NCBI RefSeq assembly: GCF_003184185.1
Contig: NZ_QHJG01000004.1
Coordinates: forward strand, 24,516 to 88,515
Direction: 5' to 3'
DNA length: 64,000 nt
Origin: Legionella qingyii
GTDB taxonomy: Bacteria > Pseudomonadota > Gammaproteobacteria > Legionellales > Legionellaceae
In this document: positions 45,311 to 53,307 of the stretch, in pieces
How the letters are laid out: every line of letters starts with the position of its first letter
Numbering within the stretch: the first letter of the stretch is position 1
Translations under genes and position numbers: made by a program
The notes under the pieces: generated by a model
Told to the model about the DNA's origin: nothing
What the model saw: the letters and a program-made list of their open reading frames with translations, nothing else
Database searches by the model: none

Positions 45311-45751
45311 TCATTTCTGAGAAAATGACTCGCCAATTTTTTTATAATCTTTTTCACCAAATATAGCTGAACCAAATTCATAATATTTAAATTCGAGTAA
45401 ATTATTGCTGGGATCTTTCAAGAAAAAAGATTGATGTTCAATTCGAGTATTTTTAAATCGTGTTTTCAATGGAATCTCAAAGGAAATGTGCTCCTTCTTA
45501 ACTTGTTCTAGAAAAGCATCATACTCATATCGCTCAAGAAAAATTAAGCCAAAATGTCTCGGATAGATGCCTTCTTGTGGAGGAAGAATGGTGTCAATTT
45601 TATGTGCTACTATTTGATGATTGCCAAACTCTAAAATCAATGCATGCTCGGATTCACGTCCTAATGAAAAACCCAACTGATGATGATAAAACTGTTTCGC
45701 CAAAGCGAGGTCATGCACTGGAAACGCAAGATGAAATAAAGTTTTCATCAT
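45311..45751 (-). CDS. VOC (glyoxalase-fold) family protein
   Basis: This 146-aa protein is a VOC-type dioxygenase/glyoxalase fold. It starts MMKTLFHLAFPVHDLALAKQFYHHQLGF with the first metal-ligand position at His8. It continues with HFGLIFLERYEYDAFLEQV and ends SFFLKDPSNNLLEFKYYE, where the terminal Glu is a typical metal ligand. Metal-binding positions appear kept, so it may be an active enzyme. The substrate is unknown. It is unrelated in detail to the VOC protein at 14.6 kb. Confidence 0.85.
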   Translation of the reverse strand: MMKTLFHLAFPVHDLALAKQFYHHQLGFSLGRESEHALILEFGNHQIVAHKIDTILPPQEGIYPRHFGLIFLERYEYDAFLEQVKKEHISFEIPLKTRFKNTRIEHQSFFLKDPSNNLLEFKYYEFGSAIFGEKDYKKIGESFSQK

Positions 45752-45878
45752 AATCCTTATAATGGTTTATTATATAAAGAATAGTAACAACATATTAAGC
45801 TGTAGATATAAAATTTATATTAATTAAGAAATAAGTGTGTAAGAATATTTACTTTATTTAATCCAATTTAAACATAAA

Positions 45879-46526
45879 ATGCTTTTAAACTCTATTTTTG
45901 ATTACATAATTCACATTGATGTATATTTAAATACCATTGTCACAACTTATGGATTTTGGACCTATTTGCTTTTATTTGCAGTAATTTTCTGTGAAACAGG
46001 GCTTGTAGTGACACCTTTTTTACCTGGAGATTCCTTGCTTTTTGCTGCAGGGAGTATAGCAGCCCAAGCAGGAAACCCATTAAATATATCGATTTTATTT
46101 ATCCTGCTTTTCTTTGCCTCAGTTTTAGGAAATCAAATCAATTTTATGATTGGTCGTTTGCTCGGGCCACGTATTTTTTTCACCGATAGATCCTGGTTAC
46201 TCAATAAAAAACACTTACAAGAAACTCATGCATTTTATGAAAAACATGGAGGAAAAACGATAATTTTTGCACGTTTTCTTCCTATCATACGTACTTTTGC
46301 TCCATTTGTTGCGGGTATAGGATCGATGCACATTCTTCATTTTTCGCTATACAATTTGGTTAGTGCCTTAATATGGATCTTCAGTCTGTTGAGCTTAGGT
46401 TATTTTCTGGGATCAATTCCATTAATAAAAGAAAATTTCTCGATAGTAATTTACAGCATTATTTTTATTTCTTTACTCCCACCTATTCTTACTTTAATGA
46501 GTCGAAAACGAACCATGGAAAAATAG
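45879..46526 (+). CDS. DedA family inner-membrane protein
   Basis: This 215-aa protein is of the DedA/VTT family. Family motifs are ETGLVVTPFLPGDSLLFAAG, the NQINFMIGRLLG segment, FYEKHGGKTIIFARFLPIIRTFAPFVAGIG with the conserved F-x-R-x-x-P-x-x-R, and a G-x-x-x-G pair near the end. DedA proteins affect membrane lipid recycling (undecaprenyl phosphate or phosphatidylethanolamine flipping), the proton gradient and resistance to cationic peptides. The start is the first ATG; no strong ribosome site is seen. It is convergent with the OTU-like gene. Confidence 0.92.
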   Translation: MLLNSIFDYIIHIDVYLNTIVTTYGFWTYLLLFAVIFCETGLVVTPFLPGDSLLFAAGSIAAQAGNPLNISILFILLFFASVLGNQINFMIGRLLGPRIFFTDRSWLLNKKHLQETHAFYEKHGGKTIIFARFLPIIRTFAPFVAGIGSMHILHFSLYNLVSALIWIFSLLSLGYFLGSIPLIKENFSIVIYSIIFISLLPPILTLMSRKRTMEK

Positions 46527-46530
46527 AAGC

Positions 46531-46559
46531 GTAACCTGGATTGATCCTATCCAGGCTAC
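46531..46559. repeat. Short gene-end palindrome
   Basis: GTAACCTGGAT-tgatcct-ATCCAGGCTAC forms an 11-position stem with one mismatch. It starts 5 nt after the DedA stop and lies between convergent genes. Confidence 0.6.
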
Positions 46560-46593
46560 AATTTTAATGAATGTTGAGATCAATGAAATTAGC

Positions 46594-48171
46594 CTAATTA
46601 ATATATTGATGCCCTCTATGAGGAATTAATAGTTCTTCAAATTCGGCTAAGAGATTGGAATAATTTTTAGAAACATATTTTAAATCCATTTCCCTCTCCA
46701 ATTTGTTTGTTAATAATCCCTGCAATAACATAGTCCTGAATGAATGAGGGTGAGTCCTACCGTTTTTACCATCTTTTAGATAATCAATTAACATTTCCTT
46801 GGCTTGAATAAGAGCGGTAATGGAAGAAAACTCACCATTAATTTTAGAAAACTCTTTGTTAAGCAGAGAAAACTCTCCATTAAACTTCCGAGCTCTTCTC
46901 CTGCCAGATTCACCGTGTCTATGGAAAATTGAAAAAAGAATTCCATCGCTGTAAGAACAATAATCCACCACCGCTCTATTGACTATGCGGATTAACCGAT
47001 TCAATTCTTTTTGCTCCGCATTTGAAGTAATTAACGCCAACGATATTTCTTCACGTTGCCTGAAAAGAGAAGGTTTACTGGAAAATTCTTGGAGTTTACC
47101 CCGCTTTTTATTTTGTTTTATTTCAACATCCGCTCTTACAGGCTCAGTTTTCTTTTGAGTACCTGTTTTCGTTTTCTGCAAATCTTCATCTTGAATTGTT
47201 AATGCTATGGCATCTTTTTCTTCCCTAGTTTGTTTCTTGACATGAGGTTCTGAGTCTATAGCTTTTATTTTTTTGCTGCTTAAACCAAGGGCAGAGCCTC
47301 CAGAAGAATCGCCAGGTTGAGCTGAAGATTTTCGTGATTTAGCCATTGTTACTTTTGTAGTCCAATGCATATTATGCTGATTATTTAGCGTAATTGTATG
47401 TTGAGAAGGCAAGTCCTTGTACTCATATTGCTGCACCCCATTTTCCAGCGTATGCAGATTTACCTCAAATGCATTAGCTAAATAATCCAGTTCTAAATGA
47501 GTTGCCCATACAAAATCTTGAGTGATGCTGTGTAATGCCAGAATTATGGGAGAGTTAAATTTGGGTTCGGTCGATACTGTAATAGTTTCTGGAGCGACCT
47601 CTTCACCATAAATTAATGATATAAATAATGGCGCTAACACTAATGATTCATGCTCCGCTACAATTCTTGAATGATCAATTTTTTTGAGCGCATTTTTAAT
47701 GTCAACGGATGAAACAAACTGGTTGAAACGAGGATCTAAATCAGTACCATGATACATTTCAGCAAATTTTCTATAAGTACTAATTGCAACCAATGCTCTA
47801 TATTCATCTTCTTTTTTCGCTGAAGTGCATGCCCAGCGTAATTCGTCGATCTGTAAATTGTAAGTAATTAATCTTAATGTTCTTTGTAATACTTCGAGTA
47901 ACTTGTTATCAGGGTTATCAAAATCAAATTTACAAATGGCATCATAATAATTCTTTATAGAGGGATCCAATTGGACCCATTTGTCAAAAGTTATTCCAGT
48001 TCCTTCTTGCTGAATAATATTAATTAAGCCAATTGCGAAGGCATAATAACCACAATTACCTTTGGCAGGATTATCAATAATTCTTTCTTGCAACTCTATA
48101 GTGGGATCATCTTTGAAGCTGGGATTAGCCGTGGATTGTTCCTTGCTAATTATTATTTTACTCATAGACAT
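46594..48171 (-). CDS. OTU-like cysteine protease, effector candidate
   Basis: This is a 525-aa protein from the ATG at 48171, which has GGGGGAG 9 nt upstream; the frame runs on to 48219 without such a site. The N-terminal half looks like an OTU fold. The catalytic Cys40 is in NPAKGNCGYYAFAIGL, and the His269 segment near the end of the domain is ITLNNQHNMHWTT, equivalent to the OTU 'I-x-L-x-x-x-x-x-x-H-[YW]'. A low-complexity linker (about 280-330) leads to a helical C-terminal domain holding GILFSIFHRHGESGRRRA. OTU enzymes cleave ubiquitin, and several Legionella effectors are OTU-type. No signal peptide. A sigma-70-type promoter lies just upstream. Confidence 0.62.
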   Translation of the reverse strand: MSMSKIIISKEQSTANPSFKDDPTIELQERIIDNPAKGNCGYYAFAIGLINIIQQEGTGITFDKWVQLDPSIKNYYDAICKFDFDNPDNKLLEVLQRTLRLITYNLQIDELRWACTSAKKEDEYRALVAISTYRKFAEMYHGTDLDPRFNQFVSSVDIKNALKKIDHSRIVAEHESLVLAPLFISLIYGEEVAPETITVSTEPKFNSPIILALHSITQDFVWATHLELDYLANAFEVNLHTLENGVQQYEYKDLPSQHTITLNNQHNMHWTTKVTMAKSRKSSAQPGDSSGGSALGLSSKKIKAIDSEPHVKKQTREEKDAIALTIQDEDLQKTKTGTQKKTEPVRADVEIKQNKKRGKLQEFSSKPSLFRQREEISLALITSNAEQKELNRLIRIVNRAVVDYCSYSDGILFSIFHRHGESGRRRARKFNGEFSLLNKEFSKINGEFSSITALIQAKEMLIDYLKDGKNGRTHPHSFRTMLLQGLLTNKLEREMDLKYVSKNYSNLLAEFEELLIPHRGHQYIN

Positions 48172-48221
48172 TGAATTTTTCTCCCCCGATTTCCCATCTA
48201 TAGAACACAAGATGTTCACAT

Positions 48222-48250
48222 ATTATGCTACGAGAGAGATTAACTCGCAA
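48222..48250 (-). promoter_or_regulatory. Sigma-70-type promoter of the OTU-like gene
   Basis: On the minus strand TTGCGA is followed by a 17-nt spacer and CATAAT, then about 50 nt to the start at 48171. It lies in the 108-nt gap after the BufC-like gene, so the OTU-like gene can be expressed on its own. Confidence 0.55.
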
Positions 48251-48279
48251 TAGAAAGTAACTTCTTGGAAACCAAGTAG

Positions 48280-49062
48280 CTAATCTGCAATGAGTAATTG
48301 CGATATCATACCCTTTTGAATCCAGCCCTTTAGGTAAGAAGCAGCGTTCATACCTACTTCTTCGGGTTGTATCCATTGACATAGTCCTTCACAAAGAGCC
48401 CCGAAAGATAGTCCTTGTGATAAGCTATCCAAAGCCCAAGCCTCTTCTTGAGATAAGCTGTAAAATTGAATCTTATATTCCGGTGCGCGCCATATGACCC
48501 AGGCTGTAGGCTCCGGACTATGTTGCAATTCAGGAAGCTCTCTATCATGAATTAAAGCCTGCCAAAGAGGAATTATGTTCCATAAATAATTGATTCTTTG
48601 TAGTGATGGATGAAGCATAAATTGTAAATCTGCCCACGCTTCAGGAGGAATTGCGGCCATATCCTCAACCCGTACAACCTGTTCATCAGCAGCATCAAAA
48701 GCCCAGTTCATTTTCCATTCAAAATCAGCAAGCTCTGCTAAATAAGGATATTGTGAGTAATTGTGCTTAATAAAATCGGATAATAAATCACCATACCAGC
48801 GAATCGAACGATAAGAAGAAGGATGGGCGTCAATATAATAAGTTGATAGCTTGTTAAATTCCTCAGTCCCTAAATAAGCATACAATGCAGGAAAATTAAT
48901 ACTTAAACTCTCAATAAGTCGAAGTTTGTACGCGTCACGATAAATACCTAAGCGAGTATCCACCGAAACTAATTCAGTTTGGACAATTGAATCATAAATC
49001 TCTGCCCGACCTGATAATAGAAACTTTTGAAATTGATCTTCTAAGTGAAAAAGCTCATTCAT
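48280..49062 (-). CDS. bufC: BufC/HvfC-like protein (DUF2063), partner of the MNIO enzyme
   Basis: This 260-aa protein has the N-terminal DUF2063 domain. Seen are VDTRLGIYRDAYKLRLIESL, SINFPALYAYLGTEEFNKLS and YYIDAHPSSYRSIRWYGDLL. The C-terminal half is a less conserved helical/beta domain. Such proteins bind the peptide precursor and present it to the DUF692 iron enzyme. The ATG overlaps the stop of the bufB-like gene (ATGA), so the two proteins are made together. The order precursor-DUF692-DUF2063 is the standard bufferin layout. Confidence 0.85.
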   Translation of the reverse strand: MNELFHLEDQFQKFLLSGRAEIYDSIVQTELVSVDTRLGIYRDAYKLRLIESLSINFPALYAYLGTEEFNKLSTYYIDAHPSSYRSIRWYGDLLSDFIKHNYSQYPYLAELADFEWKMNWAFDAADEQVVRVEDMAAIPPEAWADLQFMLHPSLQRINYLWNIIPLWQALIHDRELPELQHSPEPTAWVIWRAPEYKIQFYSLSQEEAWALDSLSQGLSFGALCEGLCQWIQPEEVGMNAASYLKGWIQKGMISQLLIAD

Positions 49063-49922
49063 ACAAGCACCTCTTCAACCAAAATTGATTCTGCAATCCG
49101 TCTTGCATGATTGATTTCGGCTAGTAACTCTGCAAAAGGAGGCATATTATCATCCCGTTCAATCATCGACGATATCGGCCCCAAGCGCTGTAATGTTGCA
49201 GCATAAAGATCCCAGACGGGTTGAATTACTGGTGCATCATGCGTATCGATAATGTAATCACCATGATTCGAGTGGCCTGCTAAATGGATTTGGGCAACAC
49301 GCTCGGGAGGCATAGCAAAAATATAATCCATTGGGTTAAACTGATGATTTACAGAACTAACATAAACGTTATTTACATCTAATAGAATATAACAATCCGC
49401 CTGTTTTACAATTTCTAGGATAAATTCCCATTCTGACATTTCAGATTGTTTGTAAGTTAGATAACTAGAAACATTTTCAATTAAAATCGGGCGTCCTAAA
49501 ATATCTTGTACTTGCTGAATTCGCGATACAATATGATTTACCGCTTCACGAGTATAGGGAACAGGCAACAAATCATGTGCATTTATTCCGTTAACGCCTG
49601 TCCAGCATAAATGGTCAGAAACCCATACTGGTTCGACTCGAGTAACGAGTTCCTTTAGCTGCTTTAAATAGTCATTATCCAGAGGATCCGTACTTCCTAA
49701 TGAAAGAGAAACACCATGCATTACTATTGGATAATGAGCTCGTATTTGGTCAAGGTAATAAAGTGGCTTTCCCCCCGGAACCATATAATTTTCGGTAAGT
49801 ATCTCAAACCAATCTAAATCAGGCTTTTGCGCCAAGATTTCTTCATAATAATCGGGTCGTAATCCCAGTCCAAACCCTAAAAAGGGCATTTTTTGAGTCA
49901 CTTTATATTTTGGGCTATCCAT
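49059..49922 (-). CDS. bufB: BufB-like multinuclear iron oxygenase (DUF692)
   Basis: This 287-aa protein is of the DUF692/MbnB/BufB family (MNIO). Metal-ligand strands are visible in order: FEILTENYM, VMHGVSLSLGS, WVSDHLCWTG, LIENVSSYL, LLDVNNVYVSS and IHLAGHSNHGDYIIDTHD. The His, Glu, Asp and Asn positions look intact. MNIO enzymes use two or three irons and oxygen to convert cysteines of a precursor peptide into thiooxazole or oxazolone groups that bind copper or other metals. The likely substrate is the Cys-rich peptide encoded 72 nt upstream. It acts in the cytosol before export. Confidence 0.9.
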   Translation of the reverse strand: MDSPKYKVTQKMPFLGFGLGLRPDYYEEILAQKPDLDWFEILTENYMVPGGKPLYYLDQIRAHYPIVMHGVSLSLGSTDPLDNDYLKQLKELVTRVEPVWVSDHLCWTGVNGINAHDLLPVPYTREAVNHIVSRIQQVQDILGRPILIENVSSYLTYKQSEMSEWEFILEIVKQADCYILLDVNNVYVSSVNHQFNPMDYIFAMPPERVAQIHLAGHSNHGDYIIDTHDAPVIQPVWDLYAATLQRLGPISSMIERDDNMPPFAELLAEINHARRIAESILVEEVLV

Positions 49923-49948
49923 GTATTAAATCCGGGGATGAAGAGAAA

Positions 49949-49971
49949 CCAGGCATGCAATTCATGCCTGG
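49949..49971 (-). terminator. Hairpin between precursor and enzyme genes, possible attenuator
   Basis: CCAGGCATG-CAATT-CATGCCTGG is a 9-bp perfect stem in the 72-nt gap. In transcript direction it is followed by TTTCTCTT, a weak U-rich tail. It could let most transcripts stop after the precursor gene, giving more peptide than enzyme. Confidence 0.55.
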
Positions 49972-49994
49972 AGCAATGCGAATTTCAATTGAAA

Positions 49995-50249
49995 TTATTG
50001 AACAACAGTGCCACCAGCTTTTTGGCAGTCTTCTTTAGTCATTTCAGTCATTCCCTTGCCTTTGCAAGCGTTTTGGCCTTTGCAAGCATTGTCAGCAGTT
50101 TTGCAAGCGCCTTGTCCTTTACAAGCGTTACCACCTTGGCATTTTACCATACCAGTAGAAGCTTCATCTGCTGCAAAAGCAGGAGCAATAGCGAACATAG
50201 AAGCAGCACCAATTGCTAAAGCAACGCCTGTTAATTGTAATTTATTCAT
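49995..50249 (-). CDS. bufA: Bufferin-type metal-binding peptide precursor (BufA2-like)
   Basis: This 84-aa protein has a signal peptide (LALAIGAASMFAIAPAFA type, cut near residue 26). The mature region of about 58 residues carries six cysteines in a repeating C-K-G pattern (KCQGGNACKGQGACK, then NACKGQNACKGKG) plus a last Cys in EDCQKAGG. This matches periplasmic bufferin-type metallophores modified by DUF692 enzymes. The gene stands first in the cluster, with a good ribosome site (AAGGAATTAAGTAA) and a clear promoter. The mature peptide probably binds copper in the periplasm; the metal is inferred from the family. Confidence 0.85.
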   Translation of the reverse strand: MNKLQLTGVALAIGAASMFAIAPAFAADEASTGMVKCQGGNACKGQGACKTADNACKGQNACKGKGMTEMTKEDCQKAGGTVVQ

Positions 50250-50312
50250 TTACTTAATTCCTTTTAGAGTTAGTTAAATATGCTATAGGCAAAATATAAT
50301 TTAGCCACTTGC

Positions 50313-50342
50313 ATTTTAGGAAGTAAAATTTAATTTTGTCAA
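50313..50342 (-). promoter_or_regulatory. Sigma-70-type promoter of the bufferin cluster
   Basis: On the minus strand TTGACA, an 18-nt spacer and TAAAAT lie about 65 nt before the precursor start. The -35 is perfect and the -10 has one mismatch. Confidence 0.6.
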
Positions 50343-50394
50343 GTTCGCCTATGGAAATTAATGGTTTTCCTTAAAGTGAATCCGGCAAATAAAA

Positions 50395-50518
50395 CAGGAC
50401 TTACGAAAAATCTCAAGGTCGAGGCAAAAAATGTTTTTAATGAGGGAGTTTAGATAGACTAAATGACCGAATTAAAAACATTTTTTAACAAAGAGATTGG
50501 GGGTTTTCGTAAGTCCTG
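50395..50518. mobile_element. MITE-like element, 124 bp, with CAGGACTTACGAAAA terminal inverted repeats
   Basis: The element begins CAGGACTTACGAAAA and ends with its exact complement, TTTTCGTAAGTCCTG. Inside each end the word AAAAAATGTTTTTAAT is also shared in inverted form. Both sides are flanked by TAAAA, a likely 5-bp target duplication. There is no transposase. The right 61 bp recur in inverted orientation at the end of the window with one mismatch. Confidence 0.8.
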
Positions 50519-50763
50519 TAAAAATCAAGCAGGCCGCTCGATAGAACTGCGATACGCAAATCAGTTCCAGTTCGTTCATCAACATCAAACTCACTGTAAT
50601 GATGTAGCACTGAACCTTTCTCTTCTTTCCTTGGTAAAAGAATAAATTATTACTCAATACATTAATAAGGTTTATTACTTACAGGACTTAGCCTTGCAAA
50701 GCAACCTTAATTAAAAACACTGTCTATAATTAAGAATAATTAACGCACTATTAATAATAAGAT
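50519..50763. other. Spacer between the MITE and the patatin gene
   Basis: No gene is supported in these 245 nt. A short word ACAGGACTTA at 50681-50690 repeats the tip of the MITE terminal repeat and may be a leftover or chance. Confidence 0.35.
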
Positions 50764-52620
50764 ATGAATCAACCTCTATTCACACCAAAAGAAATTTTTG
50801 AATTCATTAAGCAGCATGAACCATTTAGTTGCATGAGCGACGCATGTCTTTCAAAACTTTCCCGTGTTTTGGAGATAGAATCTCGAACTGCTGATTCCCT
50901 TTTGATTCAAAAAGGGGAAAACATGAATGATCTTTACATCCTGATTAAAGGACGTCTCTACTATCAGGTAACAGATACCGAAGGAAATGTGACATTTCAA
51001 GGCGAATTACATGAAGGGGCAATCATCGGTGAAATGGCCCTTTTATCTGATTTACCCCGCTCTGCTAATGTCTATACATTGCGCGATAGTATCATCTTAA
51101 AATTATCGAAGAAAAATTTCCTAAAATTATGCAGATCATATCCTGAACTACTCAATAAAATAACTCAATTCACAATTAAGCGATTAACCGATTCACTACA
51201 GGGAATTCATGCTGCCTCTTCACGTAATAAATCAATTGCTTTAATTCCAATAAGACCCATAAAAGATCTCGAATTTCAATTACAAGAAATGATTTTTCGT
51301 TATTCTTATGGGGAAAAAATTCTTTTATTAACTAGCAGTTTCCTAGAAAATAAACCTGGCCTCCTGGATGATAATGGAAATATGAGTAATGAGGGAATTT
51401 TATGGATTAACCAAATCGAAAAAGAATACTCTTTTATTTTTTATTTAGCGGATGAAACGATAACTAATTGGACTAAATTTTGTGCCCGTCAAGCAGATTC
51501 GCTCGCCTATTTAGCGCTTGCAGAAGAACATGATGCTGATTTATCTGAAGTAGAACATTATATATTACACATGCAGCATAATTTTATTAAACGAAACGTA
51601 TTAGTACTTCTGCATCAAACTGCAAACCCACCTCGAAATACTAAAAGCTGGTTAGAAAAACGCACCGTCAACAGTCATTTTCATGTTCGAAGCAATACAG
51701 ATGAAGGTATATCTCGCATGATGCGAATCTTTACCGACAATACCATTTCCTTAGTACTCAGCGGTGGTGGAGCACGCGGTCTTGCGCACATAGGTGTTTA
51801 TCGGCTATTAGAAGAGCGTGGAATACCGGTGGACTATATTGCCGGTACAAGTATGGGAGCAATGCTTGCTGCTGTTTTGGCGATGGGATATTCTTCAAGT
51901 GAGCTCTTAAAACTTGTTGAAGAATATTTAATCAAAGGAGCAAAAATTGATTTTACCTTCCCTTATATTGCTATTGCTACAGGCAGAAGAGCCACAGACA
52001 GCCTAATTGAACTCTATGGTGAGGACAGTCAAATCGAAGATTTGTGGCTGAACTATTTTTGTGTCTCAACAGACTTAATCAGCAAAAATTTATACATTCA
52101 TGATAGAGGACGATTATGGGAATCAATTCGCTCCAGTATATCCCTACCCTTTATCTACCCACCGGTATCGTTTAATGACAGACTGCTTATTGATGGCGGT
52201 GTATTGAATAATATACCTACTGATGTCATGAGGCAGTATTCTCATAGTAGTAAAATTATTGCCTCAAATGTGAATAATAACAGTAGCCTCTTCAAATTAA
52301 CTCCAATACCTTATTCTCTTTCAGGTTGGAAGTTGCTTTACAACAAATTCATGGGGAAAGAATCAATATTGCCCATTAATTTAGGTGAGTTGGTGTTGCG
52401 GTTATTAACCATTAGCTCCCATCAAAATACTGCGAAAATGATGGCTATGGCTGATTATGGCATCACTTTAAAAGTAGACCAGTTCGGTATTTTGGATTTT
52501 AAAAAATACAAAGAAATTACTGAAGCAGGATATGAACAAGCAAAAGCCCAACTTACCGCTCAAAATTTAGCGGAATTATTAAAAAGCAACTCTCAGCTTC
52601 ATACTAACAATGCGATATAA
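50764..52620 (+). CDS. cNMP-binding-domain patatin-like phospholipase (NTE/RssA-like)
   Basis: This 618-aa protein has a cyclic-nucleotide-binding domain at about 14-135 (IQKGENMNDLYILIKGRLYY, GAIIGEMALLSDLPRSANVY). A middle domain follows. The patatin domain starts at about 328 and has the oxyanion loop GGGARG, the nucleophile motif GTSMG with Ser363 and the catalytic Asp in DGG (477-479). All catalytic parts are present. The order matches neuropathy-target-esterase-like lysophospholipases. It lacks a signal peptide or N-terminal membrane segment. It may be active inside the cell or be exported. Convergent with the deformylase gene. Confidence 0.9.
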   Translation: MNQPLFTPKEIFEFIKQHEPFSCMSDACLSKLSRVLEIESRTADSLLIQKGENMNDLYILIKGRLYYQVTDTEGNVTFQGELHEGAIIGEMALLSDLPRSANVYTLRDSIILKLSKKNFLKLCRSYPELLNKITQFTIKRLTDSLQGIHAASSRNKSIALIPIRPIKDLEFQLQEMIFRYSYGEKILLLTSSFLENKPGLLDDNGNMSNEGILWINQIEKEYSFIFYLADETITNWTKFCARQADSLAYLALAEEHDADLSEVEHYILHMQHNFIKRNVLVLLHQTANPPRNTKSWLEKRTVNSHFHVRSNTDEGISRMMRIFTDNTISLVLSGGGARGLAHIGVYRLLEERGIPVDYIAGTSMGAMLAAVLAMGYSSSELLKLVEEYLIKGAKIDFTFPYIAIATGRRATDSLIELYGEDSQIEDLWLNYFCVSTDLISKNLYIHDRGRLWESIRSSISLPFIYPPVSFNDRLLIDGGVLNNIPTDVMRQYSHSSKIIASNVNNNSSLFKLTPIPYSLSGWKLLYNKFMGKESILPINLGELVLRLLTISSHQNTAKMMAMADYGITLKVDQFGILDFKKYKEITEAGYEQAKAQLTAQNLAELLKSNSQLHTNNAI

Positions 52621-52641
52621 TTTAATCTTTTAGATACAAAC

Positions 52642-53307
52642 CTATTTTTTTGCCTTGCGAGCCATAACCTGATCATAGAGAGCTCTTTTTTCAGGGGGCA
52701 AGGATTCTCGCCGTAAAGCCATCATTTCTTCAAGAGAACCTTGGATGCAATCTGGAGTAAGGCGATCGGTAATTAAAAAGCCGTTTAAATGATCAATTTC
52801 ATGCTGCAAAACACGAGCATAAAATCCTTCTTCAATGTGCTGATGAAACTGGCCTGACTCATCATAATAGCTCACGGTGATTTGTTCATATCGCGGGACC
52901 TTCCCGGATTTGCTGGAAACAGAGTAACACCCTTCTATATCTTGCTGTATTACAGAACCTGATACGGGTTCATAGCTTGGATTAATCATCACATGCATAG
53001 GATAGAATTTTTTAACATTATCCCTTAATAAAGTCGCCTCTTCAGGAATGTACACTGTAATGATTCTTCTCGGAAAATTAACCTGAGGTGCCGCCAAACC
53101 AACCCCACCTAACTCATGCAACTTACTTTTCATGGCTGTGATTAAATCTTTATCATCCTGACTTAAAGGAAACTGCACTTCTTGGGCTTTACTCTTTAGA
53201 ACCTGACGGTATTCAGGTTGTTCCACAGTTACTATGTCCATAGCCATACTCATTGAATTCCCGATTAAGAAAAAAAATAACACAATTCCCAAGCATAATT
53301 TGTTCAT
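52642..53307 (-). CDS. Peptide deformylase with a predicted signal peptide
   Basis: This 221-aa protein carries all three deformylase motifs: GVGLAAPQ (68-75), EGCYS (125-129) with the metal-binding Cys127, and HEIDH (169-173) with the two metal His and catalytic Glu170. Unusually, the first 22 residues (CLGIVLFFFLIGNSMSMA) look like a signal peptide or membrane anchor. Deformylation of new proteins happens in the cytosol, so this is unlikely to be the housekeeping enzyme. It may act on formylated peptides in the periplasm or outside. The EGCYS variant of EGCLS is mild. No fmt gene is nearby. Confidence 0.88.
   Translation of the reverse strand: MNKLCLGIVLFFFLIGNSMSMAMDIVTVEQPEYRQVLKSKAQEVQFPLSQDDKDLITAMKSKLHELGGVGLAAPQVNFPRRIITVYIPEEATLLRDNVKKFYPMHVMINPSYEPVSGSVIQQDIEGCYSVSSKSGKVPRYEQITVSYYDESGQFHQHIEEGFYARVLQHEIDHLNGFLITDRLTPDCIQGSLEEMMALRRESLPPEKRALYDQVMARKAKK

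Noticed and set aside
50472..50657. Short frames over and next to the MITE
   Set aside because: They include the terminal repeat sequence and encode nothing recognisable.
50681..50690. ACAGGACTTA as a third MITE end
   Set aside because: Only nine bases of the end match and no second end is found nearby; chance cannot be excluded.
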